A stretch of DNA of 64,000 nucleotides from Thermohalobaculum sp039030715 (GCA_039030715.1 JBCCDU010000010.1:1-64000), one strand, 5' to 3'; shown: positions 9,251-19,226, counted from the stretch's first letter. Numbers and translations: made by a program. Notes: generated from the sequence alone by a model not told the origin.

Positions 9251-10600
9251 ATGAACCAGATCCTGCAGACCTACGCCACCCGCGCGGTGCCGCGTTACAC
9301 CAGCTATCCGACCGCGCCGCATTTTTCCGATGCGGTGGGCGCGCGCGACTATGCCGCCTGGCTGGCTGATCTGGACCCCGCCGAGCCGGTCTCGCTCTAC
9401 CTCCATGTCCCGTTCTGTCGGCAGCTCTGCTGGTATTGCGGCTGCAACATGAAGCTGGCCTCGCGCGAGGCGCCGATTGCGCGATATGCCGAAACGCTGG
9501 GGCGCGAGGTCGATCTGCTGGCCTATCACCTGCCCGGTCGCATGACGCTCGGCCATCTGCACTGGGGTGGGGGCACGCCGACGGCGCTGGCGCCAGGGGA
9601 TCTGGAGGCGCTGATGCACCGCGTCCTGGCGCGCTTCGATCTGGCGACAGGCGCCGAACTGGCGATCGAGAGCGATCCGCGCAGCCTGAACACCCCGATG
9701 ATCGCCAGCATCGGGCGCCTGGGCTTCACCCGCGCCAGCTTCGGCGTGCAGGAATTCGACCCCGCCGTGCAGCGCGCGATCAACCGCGTCCAGCCGCCCG
9801 AAATGGTGCGTCAGGCGGTCGACGGCTTGCGCGATGTGGGGGTGAACGGGATCAATTTCGACCTGATTTACGGCCTGCCGTATCAGACGGTGGATACGCT
9901 GGTCGAAACCATTCGCCTCTCGCTGGAGATGGCGCCGGACCGCATCGCGCTCTTCGGCTATGCCCACGTGCCCTGGATGGCCAAGAAACAGCGCCTGATC
10001 GACCCGGCGGCCCTGCCCGGTGCCGCCGCGCGTATGGAACAGGCCAAGGCGGCGGAGGAGGCGATCCTGGCCGCAGGCTATGTCGCCATCGGCCTCGACC
10101 ATTTTGCCCACCCGCATGACCCGCTTGCTGTTGCCGCCGCATCGGGGCGGCTGCGCCGGAACTTTCAGGGCTATACCACCGATGATGCGCCCGCTCTGCT
10201 GGGCCTCGGGGCCAGCTCCATCGGGCGCACCCCATTGGGCTATGTCCAGAACCTCACGGAGACCGGCGCCTGGGCGCGGGCCGTGGAAAGCGGCAAATTG
10301 CCGGTCGCGAAGGGCATCGGTCTGACCGCCGAGGATCGCCTGCGCGGCGAGGTGATCGAGGCACTAATGTGCATGGCGGAGGTCGACTTGCGCGATGCCG
10401 CCCTCCGCCACGATCTGCAGCCGGATTGGTTCGAAGATGCGGTCCCTGGGCTTGGGCGTCTGGCGCGCGATGGCCTGATCCGCTGGGATGGATCAAGGGT
10501 CGCCATAACGCACGACGGCAGGCCGCTGATGCGCGTGGTGGCCGCGGCGTTCGACGCCTATCTCCAGCCCGAAGCGGCGCGCCATTCGGTTGCGGTCTGA
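9251..10600 (+). CDS. hemN: Oxygen-independent coproporphyrinogen III oxidase
   Basis: Radical-SAM enzyme of 449 aa that decarboxylates coproporphyrinogen III to protoporphyrinogen IX without oxygen, supplying haem and, in phototrophs, bacteriochlorophyll. The cluster motif C-x3-C-x2-C is at Cys56, Cys60 and Cys63 (VPFCRQLCWYCGC). Other HemN landmarks are PRYTSYPTAPHF, LHWGGGTPTAL, SFGVQEFDPAVQRAINRVQ, INFDLIYGLPYQT and a C-terminal HemN domain. The ATG at 9251 has a GGAGG ribosome-binding site 5 nt upstream; a TTG at 9236 is in frame but lacks one. The upstream FNR box fits induction at low oxygen. bciA converges on it with a 9-nt gap. Confidence 0.95.
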   Translation: MNQILQTYATRAVPRYTSYPTAPHFSDAVGARDYAAWLADLDPAEPVSLYLHVPFCRQLCWYCGCNMKLASREAPIARYAETLGREVDLLAYHLPGRMTLGHLHWGGGTPTALAPGDLEALMHRVLARFDLATGAELAIESDPRSLNTPMIASIGRLGFTRASFGVQEFDPAVQRAINRVQPPEMVRQAVDGLRDVGVNGINFDLIYGLPYQTVDTLVETIRLSLEMAPDRIALFGYAHVPWMAKKQRLIDPAALPGAAARMEQAKAAEEAILAAGYVAIGLDHFAHPHDPLAVAAASGRLRRNFQGYTTDDAPALLGLGASSIGRTPLGYVQNLTETGAWARAVESGKLPVAKGIGLTAEDRLRGEVIEALMCMAEVDLRDAALRHDLQPDWFEDAVPGLGRLARDGLIRWDGSRVAITHDGRPLMRVVAAAFDAYLQPEAARHSVAV

Positions 10601-10609
10601 TGGCAGCCG

Positions 10610-11575
10610 CTAGAAGACCGCGTGCTCGCCCCGCTCGACCTGGGCCTGGCCAGCGAGAACCCGTGCGTAATAGTCGAACAGCGTCTCGGTGCCGGTAGAG
10701 GGCGTGGCATCCGCGTCATAGCGCCCGCTTACGGGGTCCAGCACCAGCATCGACTCGGTGGCGTAATAGCGCCCGATCCGCGCCAATTCCGCCTTGGTCG
10801 CCAGCGCGGGTGAAAGCGGCCCCAGAACGCCCAGCGTGCCCGCGATCGCGTTCAGCAGGCCCACGGGCACCTGGCGGAACCGGGCAGGGCGGCCCAGCAA
10901 AGCGAACAGCGCCTCACCCTGTTCGCGCGGCGTGATCGCAGGGCCGGGGCCGCCGATGGGCAGGACCCTGTTCCAGCGGCTCTCCTGCTCCACGCATTCC
11001 GCCAGATACGTGCCCAAATCGCCATCGCTGATCGGCTTGCACGCGGTCAGGCGCCCGTCGCCGAAGATCAGATAGGGCTTGCCCTGCCGCACCCGCTCGA
11101 TCTGGCCGGAGAGGGATTTGAAGAACGCGGTCGGCCGCAAGATGGAATAGGTGATGCCCGAGGCGATCAGCGCCTGCTCGAAGGCCAGCTTGGCGTGCTG
11201 GAACGCCAGAACCGGCTTTTGCACGCAGATCGCCGACAGCAAAACCATCCGCTGGACGCCAGCCGCCTTGGCCGCCTGCAAGGCGTGCAAATTCGCCTGA
11301 TGGTCGATGGCCCAGGCATCCGCGGCCACTCCGGTCCGCGAGGCGAGACACGAGAGCACGGCATCGAAGCGCTCTCCAGCGAACCCGTCACGCGCTGTCG
11401 AGGCGGCATCGGTCACGTCGCCGAACCGGATCTCGGCCCCTGGCAGATCGGGCTGGGTGGTGGAGGGGCGCAGCAGGCAAACCACCTGATGCCCGCGCGC
11501 AACCAGCGCTCGCACCGTCGCACGCCCGATGGTTCCGCTGCCCCCCAGGACCAGCACGCGGGAGGGGCCGTTCAT
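10610..11575 (-). CDS. bciA: Divinyl chlorophyllide a 8-vinyl-reductase (BciA type)
   Basis: NAD(P)-binding protein of about 321 aa in the extended SDR/NmrA class. The Rossmann glycine motif is at the start (VLVLGGSGTIGRATVRAL), followed by GDVTD, the substrate-region sequence SILRPTAFFKSLSGQ, GDGRLTACKPISDGDL, and the characteristic C-terminus ending YYARVLAGQAQVERGEHAVF. This pattern is that of BciA, which reduces the 8-vinyl group in bacteriochlorophyll synthesis. It is the only sign of photosynthesis in the window, since the rest of a photosynthesis cluster is not here. The start at MNGPSRV is chosen because the Rossmann strand follows at once; an ATG two codons earlier is possible and the longer frame (to 11857) is implausible. 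Confidence 0.87.
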   Translation of the reverse strand: MNGPSRVLVLGGSGTIGRATVRALVARGHQVVCLLRPSTTQPDLPGAEIRFGDVTDAASTARDGFAGERFDAVLSCLASRTGVAADAWAIDHQANLHALQAAKAAGVQRMVLLSAICVQKPVLAFQHAKLAFEQALIASGITYSILRPTAFFKSLSGQIERVRQGKPYLIFGDGRLTACKPISDGDLGTYLAECVEQESRWNRVLPIGGPGPAITPREQGEALFALLGRPARFRQVPVGLLNAIAGTLGVLGPLSPALATKAELARIGRYYATESMLVLDPVSGRYDADATPSTGTETLFDYYARVLAGQAQVERGEHAVF

Positions 11576-11816
11576 GCCCATCCCAGCGCTGCGCCATGTC
11601 TCTCGCCGTTCATCCCGCGCGTCTTGCCTGATTGCTTCATGCGACCACACTAGCGGTCCGGGATTGGCGCGGGTAGCCCGTGATGCCGTCGAGTCCAATC
11701 GTTCAATTTCATTCAACCAACCGTCCAAATCTTTTCGATTTTCGCAAATGCACGTCTCGATCAAGCTGCTCGTGGTCGGCTTCGATGCGCCCAAGCCATT
11801 CACAGGTCCAACCAGC

Positions 11817-13373
11817 ATGAACGACATATTGGACGCGAAACCAAGCGGCCCGGCCACACCGCGGCGCGGGCGTGCGCGCCGCAGGGCAGTGCAACGGGAT
11901 GTCCCGACCGCACCCGGCGCTGCACTGCGGCGGATTCCCGCCTACGCCCTGCTCGAGGAGGAGGCGCTGGCTCGGATCGAGGCCCATGCCGACTGGATCC
12001 TCGCTGAAATCGGCGTTGAGTTTCGCGGCGATGACACGGCGCTCGCGCTCTTCCGCGCTGCCGGGGCCACGGTGGACGGCGCCCGTGTCCGCTTCGATCC
12101 CGGTCATGCGCGCGCGCTTTGCGCCACGGCACCGGCAAGCCACCGGTTGCATGGCCGCGACCCGGCGCGCAGCGTGACCCTGGGCGGCGATTATCTGGTG
12201 CTGATGCCCGGCTATGGCTCGCCTTTCGTCACCGATCTGGATCGGGGCCGGCGCTATGCCGCGTTGGAGGATTTCCGGAACTTCGTAAAGCTCGGCTACC
12301 TCTCGCCCTGGCTTCACCATTCCGGCGGCACGGTGTGCGAGCCCGTGGATCTGCCGGTCAACAAGCGCCATCTCGAGATGGTCTATGCCCATCTTCGCCT
12401 CTCGACCAAACCCTTCATGGGCAGCGTGACAGCGCCGGGACGGGCGCGGGATACCCTGGATATGGCGGGGCTGGTGTTTGGCACTGCCTTCATGCAGCGC
12501 AATGCGGTCGTGCAGGCGAACATCAACGTGAACTCGCCGCTGGTCTATGACCACACCATGTCCACGGCGCTGCGGATCTATGCTGCGGCCAATCAGTCGG
12601 TCGCGGTCTCGCCTGCGGTGTTCGGCGGTGCGATGGGCCCGGTGACTCAGCCAGCCGTGATCGCGCAGACCCTGGCGGAGGGCATGGTCGGCATCGCGTT
12701 GGCGCAACTGGTGCGCCCCGGCTGCCCGGTGGTTCTGGGCAGTTTCCACACCACGATGAACCTCAAGACCGGCGCGCTGACCTTTGGTACGCCCGAATCG
12801 AACCTGACCACCTTCGCGATGGCTCAGCTTGGGCGCAGGTTGGGGGTGCCCGTGCGCTCCGGTGGGGGGCAGGTGACCGCGGCCAACGCGGCGGACGGCC
12901 AGGCGATGCAGGACAGCGCCATGGCGATGGCAACGGCCGTGCTGTCGGGCGCCCATCAGATCTGGCACGCGGCGGGCTGGCTCGAGGGCGGGCTGACCAT
13001 GGGCTACGAGAAATTCGTCATGGATCTGGACCATTGCGGCATGTTGCTGCGGATGATCGCCGGCTTGGAGGCGGGGCCCGAGAGCCTGGCGCACGAAGCC
13101 TATCGCGAGGCCGGACCGGGCCAGACGTTTCTGGCCACGCACCACACGCTGCGTCATGTCGCGACTGCCAATTATGTCTCGGAACTGCCGGAGGCCGGTC
13201 CCTACGAGACATGGGTGGAGGATGGGCGCCCCACGGCCGAACAGCGGGCGCATGGCCGCTGGCAGACCATGCTCGCAGACTACGAGGCGCCGCCGATGGA
13301 CGAAGCCATCGACGAGGCGCTGCGCGACTTCATCGACCGCAAGACGGCATCCATGCCCGATCAGTGGCATTAG
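11817..13373 (+). CDS. MttB-like (trimethylamine methyltransferase family) protein 1
   Basis: A 518-aa member of the MttB superfamily, whose characterised members move a methyl group from a quaternary or tertiary amine (trimethylamine, glycine betaine, proline betaine) to a corrinoid protein. Family-type stretches include LHHSGGTVCEPVDLPVNKRH, VQANINVNSPLVYDHTM, GAMGPVTQPAVIAQTLAEGM and SGGGQVTAANAADGQAMQDS. The frame has no in-frame TAG, so it is the non-pyrrolysine type. No corrinoid-protein or reactivator gene adjoins. Instead a GcvT paralogue follows after 15 nt, suggesting that folate is the final methyl acceptor. Substrate is unknown. The ATG at 11817 was chosen because homology begins soon after it; the frame is open further upstream without support. 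Confidence 0.8.
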   Translation: MNDILDAKPSGPATPRRGRARRRAVQRDVPTAPGAALRRIPAYALLEEEALARIEAHADWILAEIGVEFRGDDTALALFRAAGATVDGARVRFDPGHARALCATAPASHRLHGRDPARSVTLGGDYLVLMPGYGSPFVTDLDRGRRYAALEDFRNFVKLGYLSPWLHHSGGTVCEPVDLPVNKRHLEMVYAHLRLSTKPFMGSVTAPGRARDTLDMAGLVFGTAFMQRNAVVQANINVNSPLVYDHTMSTALRIYAAANQSVAVSPAVFGGAMGPVTQPAVIAQTLAEGMVGIALAQLVRPGCPVVLGSFHTTMNLKTGALTFGTPESNLTTFAMAQLGRRLGVPVRSGGGQVTAANAADGQAMQDSAMAMATAVLSGAHQIWHAAGWLEGGLTMGYEKFVMDLDHCGMLLRMIAGLEAGPESLAHEAYREAGPGQTFLATHHTLRHVATANYVSELPEAGPYETWVEDGRPTAEQRAHGRWQTMLADYEAPPMDEAIDEALRDFIDRKTASMPDQWH

Positions 13374-13388
13374 GACAGGGGAAAGATC

Positions 13389-14483
13389 ATGACCGAAGAA
13401 CTCAGCCGCACCTCCGCACTCGCCACGCGCCACCTTGCGCTCGGATCGGGGCTGGAGGATTGGAACGGGATGGGCACTGCCTGGACCTATGACACCGACC
13501 CGAATGACGAGCATGACGCGGTGCGCGAGCGGGCCGGCATGTTCGACATGTCGCCGCTGAAGAAGGTGATGCTGCGCGGCGCCGATGCGGCTGCGGTTCT
13601 GGACCATCTGACCACCCGGGATGTCGCCCGGATCGCGCCGGGCCAGGCGGCCTATCTCTCGGTCCTGACCGGGCAGGGTACGATGGCCGACGATGCCATC
13701 GTCTCGAACAACGGCGATGACGAGTGGATGATCGTCCATGGCTCGGGCGACACCATGGCACTGCTCGAAACCTCGGCCGAGGGCAGGTCGGTCGAGATCG
13801 CCTTCACCGACGATCTGCACGACATCTCGGTGCAGGGCCCCCAGGCGTTGGCGATCCTGAATGCCGCCTGTGCGATGGATCTGACCGCGATGGCCTATTT
13901 CCACCATGCGCCCACGGTGCTGTTCGGGCATCCCTGCCGGATCTCGCGCACCGGGTATTCCGGTGAACGCGGATACGAGATCTTTGCCGATGCCGCTGTG
14001 GTGGGGGAGATCTGGGATGCGCTGGGCGACGCGGGTGTCATGCCCTGCTCCTTCACCGCGCTCGACAAGGTCCGGGTCGAGGCCGGGCTGCTCTTCTACG
14101 GCTACGACATGACGGTGGAGCACACGCCCTGGGAGGTCGGGCTCGGTTTCACCATCAGCCTCAGCAAGGGCGCGTTCCGGGGGAGGGAGGCGCTCTTCGC
14201 CGCGGAAGGCCACCAGAAGATCCGCAATGTGTGTCTGGAAATCGACCACCCGGACATGGTTGCTGGCGGCGAGGTGCTGAGCCTAGACGGGGCCCCGATG
14301 GGCACGGTCAACAGCCCCGCCTATTCGCATCGCCTCGGCAAATCCCTTGCGCTGGCCCATGTCACGCCGGACGCGGCGGCCCCCGGTACCAGGCTGGGCC
14401 TCGCCGGCGGCGACATCGAAACCAGCGCCAGAGTTGTCGCATCGCCCGTCCATGACCCGCAAAAGTTGCTTACGCATGCTTGA
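13389..14483 (+). CDS. GcvT-family aminomethyltransferase paralogue
   Basis: A 364-aa folate-binding protein of the GcvT/dimethylglycine-dehydrogenase C-domain family. Visible landmarks are AGMFDMSPLKKVMLRGADA, SNNGDDEWMIVHGSGD, ISVQGPQAL, the folate-region RISRTGYSGERGYEIFAD, ALDKVRVEAGLLFYGYDM and the C-terminal GTVNSPAYSHRLGKSLALAHV. It is distinct from the true gcvT at 4824, which sits in its own operon. A GGGGAAAG ribosome-binding site precedes the ATG. Its place 15 nt after an MttB-like gene suggests it takes a methyl or methylene group onto tetrahydrofolate during demethylation of an unknown methylated amine. DMSP demethylase DmdA belongs to the same fold family, but this sequence is not recognisably DmdA. 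Confidence 0.8.
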   Translation: MTEELSRTSALATRHLALGSGLEDWNGMGTAWTYDTDPNDEHDAVRERAGMFDMSPLKKVMLRGADAAAVLDHLTTRDVARIAPGQAAYLSVLTGQGTMADDAIVSNNGDDEWMIVHGSGDTMALLETSAEGRSVEIAFTDDLHDISVQGPQALAILNAACAMDLTAMAYFHHAPTVLFGHPCRISRTGYSGERGYEIFADAAVVGEIWDALGDAGVMPCSFTALDKVRVEAGLLFYGYDMTVEHTPWEVGLGFTISLSKGAFRGREALFAAEGHQKIRNVCLEIDHPDMVAGGEVLSLDGAPMGTVNSPAYSHRLGKSLALAHVTPDAAAPGTRLGLAGGDIETSARVVASPVHDPQKLLTHA

Positions 14484-14621
14484 GGGTCGAAAACCGTTCC
14501 TGCACGCGACTTCTGATGCTACGCTGTTTCAAAGAGTGCCCGTCGAGTTCCATAGAGGCGCTGTGAGTTCCGGGGGGAACAGTGCCTGAGCCTAGCGCAT
14601 CCCCTATTTGGGGAGAAGACT

Positions 14622-17600
14622 ATGGCCGTACTGACTGTCACCACATCCGACGATATCGTTGACGCTTTTGACGGCGAAACCTCGCTACGCGAAGCGCTGG
14701 CAATTGCCGAGGGCACCGCGGGGCTGGATATCATCGAATTCGAGGAGTTCCTCGGCGCCATCACCCTGACCGGCGGTGCACTGACGATCACCGACGATGT
14801 GTTGATCGACGGGGCGCGCGAGGATGGCGGAACGCAGGCGATCAGCGGCAACAATGCAAGCCGTGTGTTCGAGGTGGAGAGCGGTGAGGTCACCTTCACT
14901 GATATCAACGTCTTCTACGGGATGAGCAACGACGCGGGCGGCGGGCTCCATGTCGGCTCGGCCGCCGATGTCACGGTGCTGAACAGCTCGTTCGACAACA
15001 ACAACGCGGCCCTGGGCGGCGCGATCGCCAATGAGGGCACGCTGCGGATCGAGCGCAGCGAGTTCTTCAGCAACGGCGCGACCTTAGCCGGGGGCGCGAT
15101 CGACTCCTCCGGCACGCTGAGCATCGTGGACAGCCTGATCCGCGACAACAGCGCCGACAGTGGGGGCAGTACCGACGCGGGTGGCGGGATCAACACCGAC
15201 GGGACGACTATCATCGCCAACACGCTGATCAGCAACAATACCGGCTCGCTTGGCGGCGGGATCTTTCAGAGCGGTGGCGACCTGACCCTGCTGGGCACGA
15301 CGCTGCACGGCAACAACGGTCTTCTCGGCGGTGGGCTGAACCTGCGCGATGGCGACCTACAGGTCATCAGTTCGACCATCACCGGGAACCAGGCGACGCT
15401 GGGCGGCGGCGGGTTGTATCTGGAGGGTGGATTGCAATCGCCAACTCTGCAGAACTCGATCATCTCGGGCAATCTGGGCGGGTCGGGTGAGGCGGAAATC
15501 GATGGCAGCACGACAGGTGGCGCGACCGAGCCCGATCTGGTGGGGCGCAACATCATCGGCTCGAACGGTTATCTTTTGGACACCACCGCCTATACCGGGA
15601 TCGCGCCCACGGATATCTTCTTCGAGGTCGATGCCAATGGCAGTGGCCTCTTGGGCGACAATGGCGGCTTCGCCTCGACCGTTGCGCTGAACCCTTTCTT
15701 CACACCGGCCAATCTGCTGCGTGCCTTTGGCGGCAACTATGGCGAGCTGTTCCCGCAGGATCTGGCGGATATCGACGGCGACGGCGTCACCAACGAGGCG
15801 CTGCCGCGCGATGCCAATGGCGGCTATCGCGAGCAGGGCGGCGATATCGAGATCGGCGCGGTCGAGGCGGGCGGCCTAGTGGTCAACACGCTCAGCAGCG
15901 GCAGCGCCGATGACGGCCTCCTCTCGCTGGCCGAGGCGGTGGCTTTGGCCGAAGCGAATGACGGCGCCGACACGATCACCTTCAGCGCGACGCTGCTGGA
16001 CAACCGGCAGCCCGGCGACCCGCGGCTCGAGATTGCCTTGACCGGGGAACTGGCCATCACCACAGACATCACCATCCTGGGCGATATCGACGGCGACGGG
16101 CGGGGCGATGTCCGGCTGGATGGGCAGGACAGCACACGGCATTTCCTGGTCGACGCCACCGGCGATCTGAGCATCGACGGGCTGGTGCTTGCGAACGGGA
16201 ACAGCTCGGGCCTCTCGACATTATTCGGCGATGGCGGCGCGGTCGGCAATGAGGGCAGCTTCACGGCCACCAATACCAGTTTCGAGGGAAATAATGGCGG
16301 CGCTTATGGCGGCGCATTCTATAATGCCGGAGGCACCGCCGATCTGGGCAATGTGACCTTCTTGAACAACAGCGCAACCACTACTGGCGGGGCCATCGAC
16401 AACGAGGGCACGCTGACGGTGGTCAACGGTACCTTTGTCGGCAATACCGCTGGCAACAACGGTGGGGCGATCCAGAACAATTCGGGCGACACCGCGACGA
16501 TCCTGCATTCGACCTTCACCGGCAACACGGCGACAAGTGGCGATGGCGGCGGCCTCTACGACAACTCCAATGGCGGGTTGACGCTGGAGAGCTCCATCGT
16601 CACCGGCAATACGGCGGGCAACAGCTCGGCCGACAATGTCGGCGGGACGATCACACAGGTCGGCTATAACATCATCGGCGGCACGCTGACGCTGGAGGGC
16701 GCCTATGACAGCACGGTCAACACCGCGCAGTTGTTCGATGGTGCGGCCTCGGGCGTCGGGGTTGCCGCCGATCATGGCGGCCCGGTCCAGACCGTGGCGC
16801 TGGGGCCTGCGATCTATTTCGGCAATGCGATCACGCAGACCGACGATCTGGACTTGGACCGCGACGGTGACACGGCCGAGGTCGTCGACATCGCTGCGAA
16901 TGGCGAGGCACGCGCGCCCGGCAGCGGCAGCGATCTGGGCGCCCATGTGAACAGCACACGGCTGGTGGTCACGACGCTGAGCAATGACGCCTTCGACATG
17001 GGCTCGCTGACCGACGAGATCAACGATGGCGGGGGCCTCAGCCTGCGCGAGGCGCTGGCGATTGCCAACACGACCGTGGCGGAGGAGGAGATCGTCTTCG
17101 CGGCAGAGCTCGCCGGCGGCACGATCAACACCAACGGCTCGACGCTTCTCATCACCAGCTCGCTCTCGATCGATGGCGACATCGACGGCGATGGCAGCGC
17201 GGATATCACCATCGACAATGGCGGGCATACGCGGGTGGTCGATATCGACAATGCCAATGTCGGGCTGAACGGCCTGGTCATCACCGGCGGCAATGCCGAT
17301 CTCGGGGCCGGCATCCATGCCAGCGACGTGCTGCTGACGATCAGCAATTCGCAGATCACAGGCAACAGCGCCATCGAGAGCGGCGCGGGCCTCTACCTCA
17401 CCCTCAGCGATACCACGATCACCTCCAGCACCATCTCGGACAACGACCTGCGCCGGGATGGAGAGGCCCGCGGCGCCGGGATCTTCAACGACGACCTCCT
17501 GACCATCGACAACAGCACGATCAGTGGCAACACGTCAGCTACCTCGGAGGGGAAAGGCGCGGGGCTCTACAACTCCGGCACGGCCGATCTGATTAACACG

Positions 17601-19226
17601 ACGATCTACGGCAATATGACCGAGGCCTTCTTCCGCGACTCGGCCAATGGCAGTGGAGGCGGGATCTACAATACCGGCACGCTGTCGCTGCTGCAAAGCA
17701 CGGTGACCGGCAACGCCGTCGAAGCTGCGTTCGAAACGGTATCCTATGGCGGTGGTATCTTCCAGAGCGAGACGACCGGATCCACGACGTTGACCAACAG
17801 CATCGTCAGCGGCAACTCCGCCGGCGGCTATGGCTATGTGTTCAATGACGACGTGACGGGGGCCTATGCGCAGTCGGGCACGAATATCGTTGGATCGCAG
17901 CTTCTAAGCGCAGGGCAGACGCCAACGGCCATCGATCCGGGTCAGATCTTTGCCGGTGGCCTGGCGGATAACGGCGGCGATGTTCAGACAGTCGCCCTGC
18001 TGCGCGGTGGTGCGGCGATCGATGTGGGCGATGCTTCGCTGCTGCCGATGAACCTTGCCAACGATGCGCGCGGCGAAGGCTTCTCGCGCATCGTGGGGCC
18101 CACCGACGATGGGACCGAGCTGGATCTGGGCGCCTATGAGGAGCAGATCCCGGATCAGCCCTCGGTCGCGACCTTCGACAACTTCCTGCGTATCAACGAG
18201 GATGGCGTGAGCGTCACCGGCGCCATCGCCATCGACGACCCCGATGCGGGCGACACCCCGACCTTCTCGGGTGCCATCGGCACCGCACTGGACGAGGATA
18301 TCGGCGACCTCTTCGTCAATCATGACGGCGATACGGTGATCTTCGAGCTTGACGCCCCCACAGTGCAGAACCTCGATGCAGGGGATGTCCAAAATGTCCG
18401 CTACAGGGTCGAGGCGGATGACGGTACCCAGGCCACCATCACCATCAATGTGCGTGGCGCCGATGACGGCACCAACTTCTCCGAGACGCTGAACGGCAGC
18501 TTCATCGGAGATTTCATCGACGGGTTGCGCGGTGCCGATACGATCAACGGCTTTGGCGGCGACGATACCCTGGTCGGCGGCACGGCTGGCGACACGCTGA
18601 ACGGCGGCGGCGGATCGGACACGGCCTCCTTCCAGGGCTCGACCATCCGCAACGTGGCCGACCTGCAGGGCCTGCAGACCAATGTCGGCGACGCGGCGGG
18701 CGACGTCTATAACTCGATCGAGAATCTCGAGGGCGGCAATTTCATCGATGTCCTGTTCGGCGATCAGGGCGCCAATGTCATCTCCGGCGGGCGCGGCTCG
18801 GACCGGGTCACCGGCCGGGCGGGGGACGATACGTTGGATGGCGGGCTGGGCTTCGACAAGCTCTATGGCAATGCCGGGGTCGATGTGATGACCGGCGGCG
18901 GCGGCAATGACCGCTTCATCTATTTCCAGGTCAGCGATACGGGCGTGGGGTCGGGCAATCGCGACATCATCACCGACTTCAACGCCAGCGGATCGGACCG
19001 GATCGAGATCAGCCGCTTCGACGCCGACGAGACCACGGGCGGCAACCAGACCTTCCAGTTCATCTCGACCAGCCAGTTCTCGGATGCCGGTCAGCTGCGC
19101 TTTTTCCAGGCGACGGCCCAGGGCATCACGGTGATCCTTGGCAATACCGACAACGACGCTGCGGCGGAGTTCCAGATCGAGTTGCAGGGTCTGGTGGACC
19201 TGGAGGCGGGCGACTTCGTGCTCTGA
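14622..19226 (+). CDS. Large secreted beta-helix/RTX protein
   Basis: A 1534-aa acidic, repeat-rich exoprotein. The N-terminal two thirds are right-handed beta-helix with three CSLREA-like modules (TSLREALAIAEG near residue 20, LSLAEAVALAEAND near 430, LSLREALAIANTT near 805), each followed by many N-S-x-I/F-x-G-N-x-A strands. A cadherin/VCBS-like domain follows at about 1180-1290 (INEDGVSVTGAIAIDDPDAGD). The C-terminus holds glycine-rich calcium-binding RTX nonapeptides (GGDDTLVGG, GGRGSDRVTGRAGDDTLDGG) and ends LQGLVDLEAGDFVL. No Sec signal peptide is present, which fits type I secretion. No secretion genes adjoin. A small hairpin (CCCC-N5-GGGG, 14601-14613) sits at the ribosome-binding site. 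A surface or biofilm role is likely but unproven. Confidence 0.85.
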   Translation: MAVLTVTTSDDIVDAFDGETSLREALAIAEGTAGLDIIEFEEFLGAITLTGGALTITDDVLIDGAREDGGTQAISGNNASRVFEVESGEVTFTDINVFYGMSNDAGGGLHVGSAADVTVLNSSFDNNNAALGGAIANEGTLRIERSEFFSNGATLAGGAIDSSGTLSIVDSLIRDNSADSGGSTDAGGGINTDGTTIIANTLISNNTGSLGGGIFQSGGDLTLLGTTLHGNNGLLGGGLNLRDGDLQVISSTITGNQATLGGGGLYLEGGLQSPTLQNSIISGNLGGSGEAEIDGSTTGGATEPDLVGRNIIGSNGYLLDTTAYTGIAPTDIFFEVDANGSGLLGDNGGFASTVALNPFFTPANLLRAFGGNYGELFPQDLADIDGDGVTNEALPRDANGGYREQGGDIEIGAVEAGGLVVNTLSSGSADDGLLSLAEAVALAEANDGADTITFSATLLDNRQPGDPRLEIALTGELAITTDITILGDIDGDGRGDVRLDGQDSTRHFLVDATGDLSIDGLVLANGNSSGLSTLFGDGGAVGNEGSFTATNTSFEGNNGGAYGGAFYNAGGTADLGNVTFLNNSATTTGGAIDNEGTLTVVNGTFVGNTAGNNGGAIQNNSGDTATILHSTFTGNTATSGDGGGLYDNSNGGLTLESSIVTGNTAGNSSADNVGGTITQVGYNIIGGTLTLEGAYDSTVNTAQLFDGAASGVGVAADHGGPVQTVALGPAIYFGNAITQTDDLDLDRDGDTAEVVDIAANGEARAPGSGSDLGAHVNSTRLVVTTLSNDAFDMGSLTDEINDGGGLSLREALAIANTTVAEEEIVFAAELAGGTINTNGSTLLITSSLSIDGDIDGDGSADITIDNGGHTRVVDIDNANVGLNGLVITGGNADLGAGIHASDVLLTISNSQITGNSAIESGAGLYLTLSDTTITSSTISDNDLRRDGEARGAGIFNDDLLTIDNSTISGNTSATSEGKGAGLYNSGTADLINTTIYGNMTEAFFRDSANGSGGGIYNTGTLSLLQSTVTGNAVEAAFETVSYGGGIFQSETTGSTTLTNSIVSGNSAGGYGYVFNDDVTGAYAQSGTNIVGSQLLSAGQTPTAIDPGQIFAGGLADNGGDVQTVALLRGGAAIDVGDASLLPMNLANDARGEGFSRIVGPTDDGTELDLGAYEEQIPDQPSVATFDNFLRINEDGVSVTGAIAIDDPDAGDTPTFSGAIGTALDEDIGDLFVNHDGDTVIFELDAPTVQNLDAGDVQNVRYRVEADDGTQATITINVRGADDGTNFSETLNGSFIGDFIDGLRGADTINGFGGDDTLVGGTAGDTLNGGGGSDTASFQGSTIRNVADLQGLQTNVGDAAGDVYNSIENLEGGNFIDVLFGDQGANVISGGRGSDRVTGRAGDDTLDGGLGFDKLYGNAGVDVMTGGGGNDRFIYFQVSDTGVGSGNRDIITDFNASGSDRIEISRFDADETTGGNQTFQFISTSQFSDAGQLRFFQATAQGITVILGNTDNDAAAEFQIELQGLVDLEAGDFVL

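Noticed and set aside
11817..13373. Pyrrolysine (in-frame TAG) in the MttB-like genes
   Set aside because: Both MttB-like frames are continuous without an internal TAG and no pyl genes are visible, so they are the non-pyrrolysine type.
14622..19226. Short repeated blocks resembling a CRISPR array or tandem DNA repeats
   Set aside because: They encode beta-helix and RTX peptide repeats in one long frame; unit length varies and there are no constant direct repeats with unique spacers.
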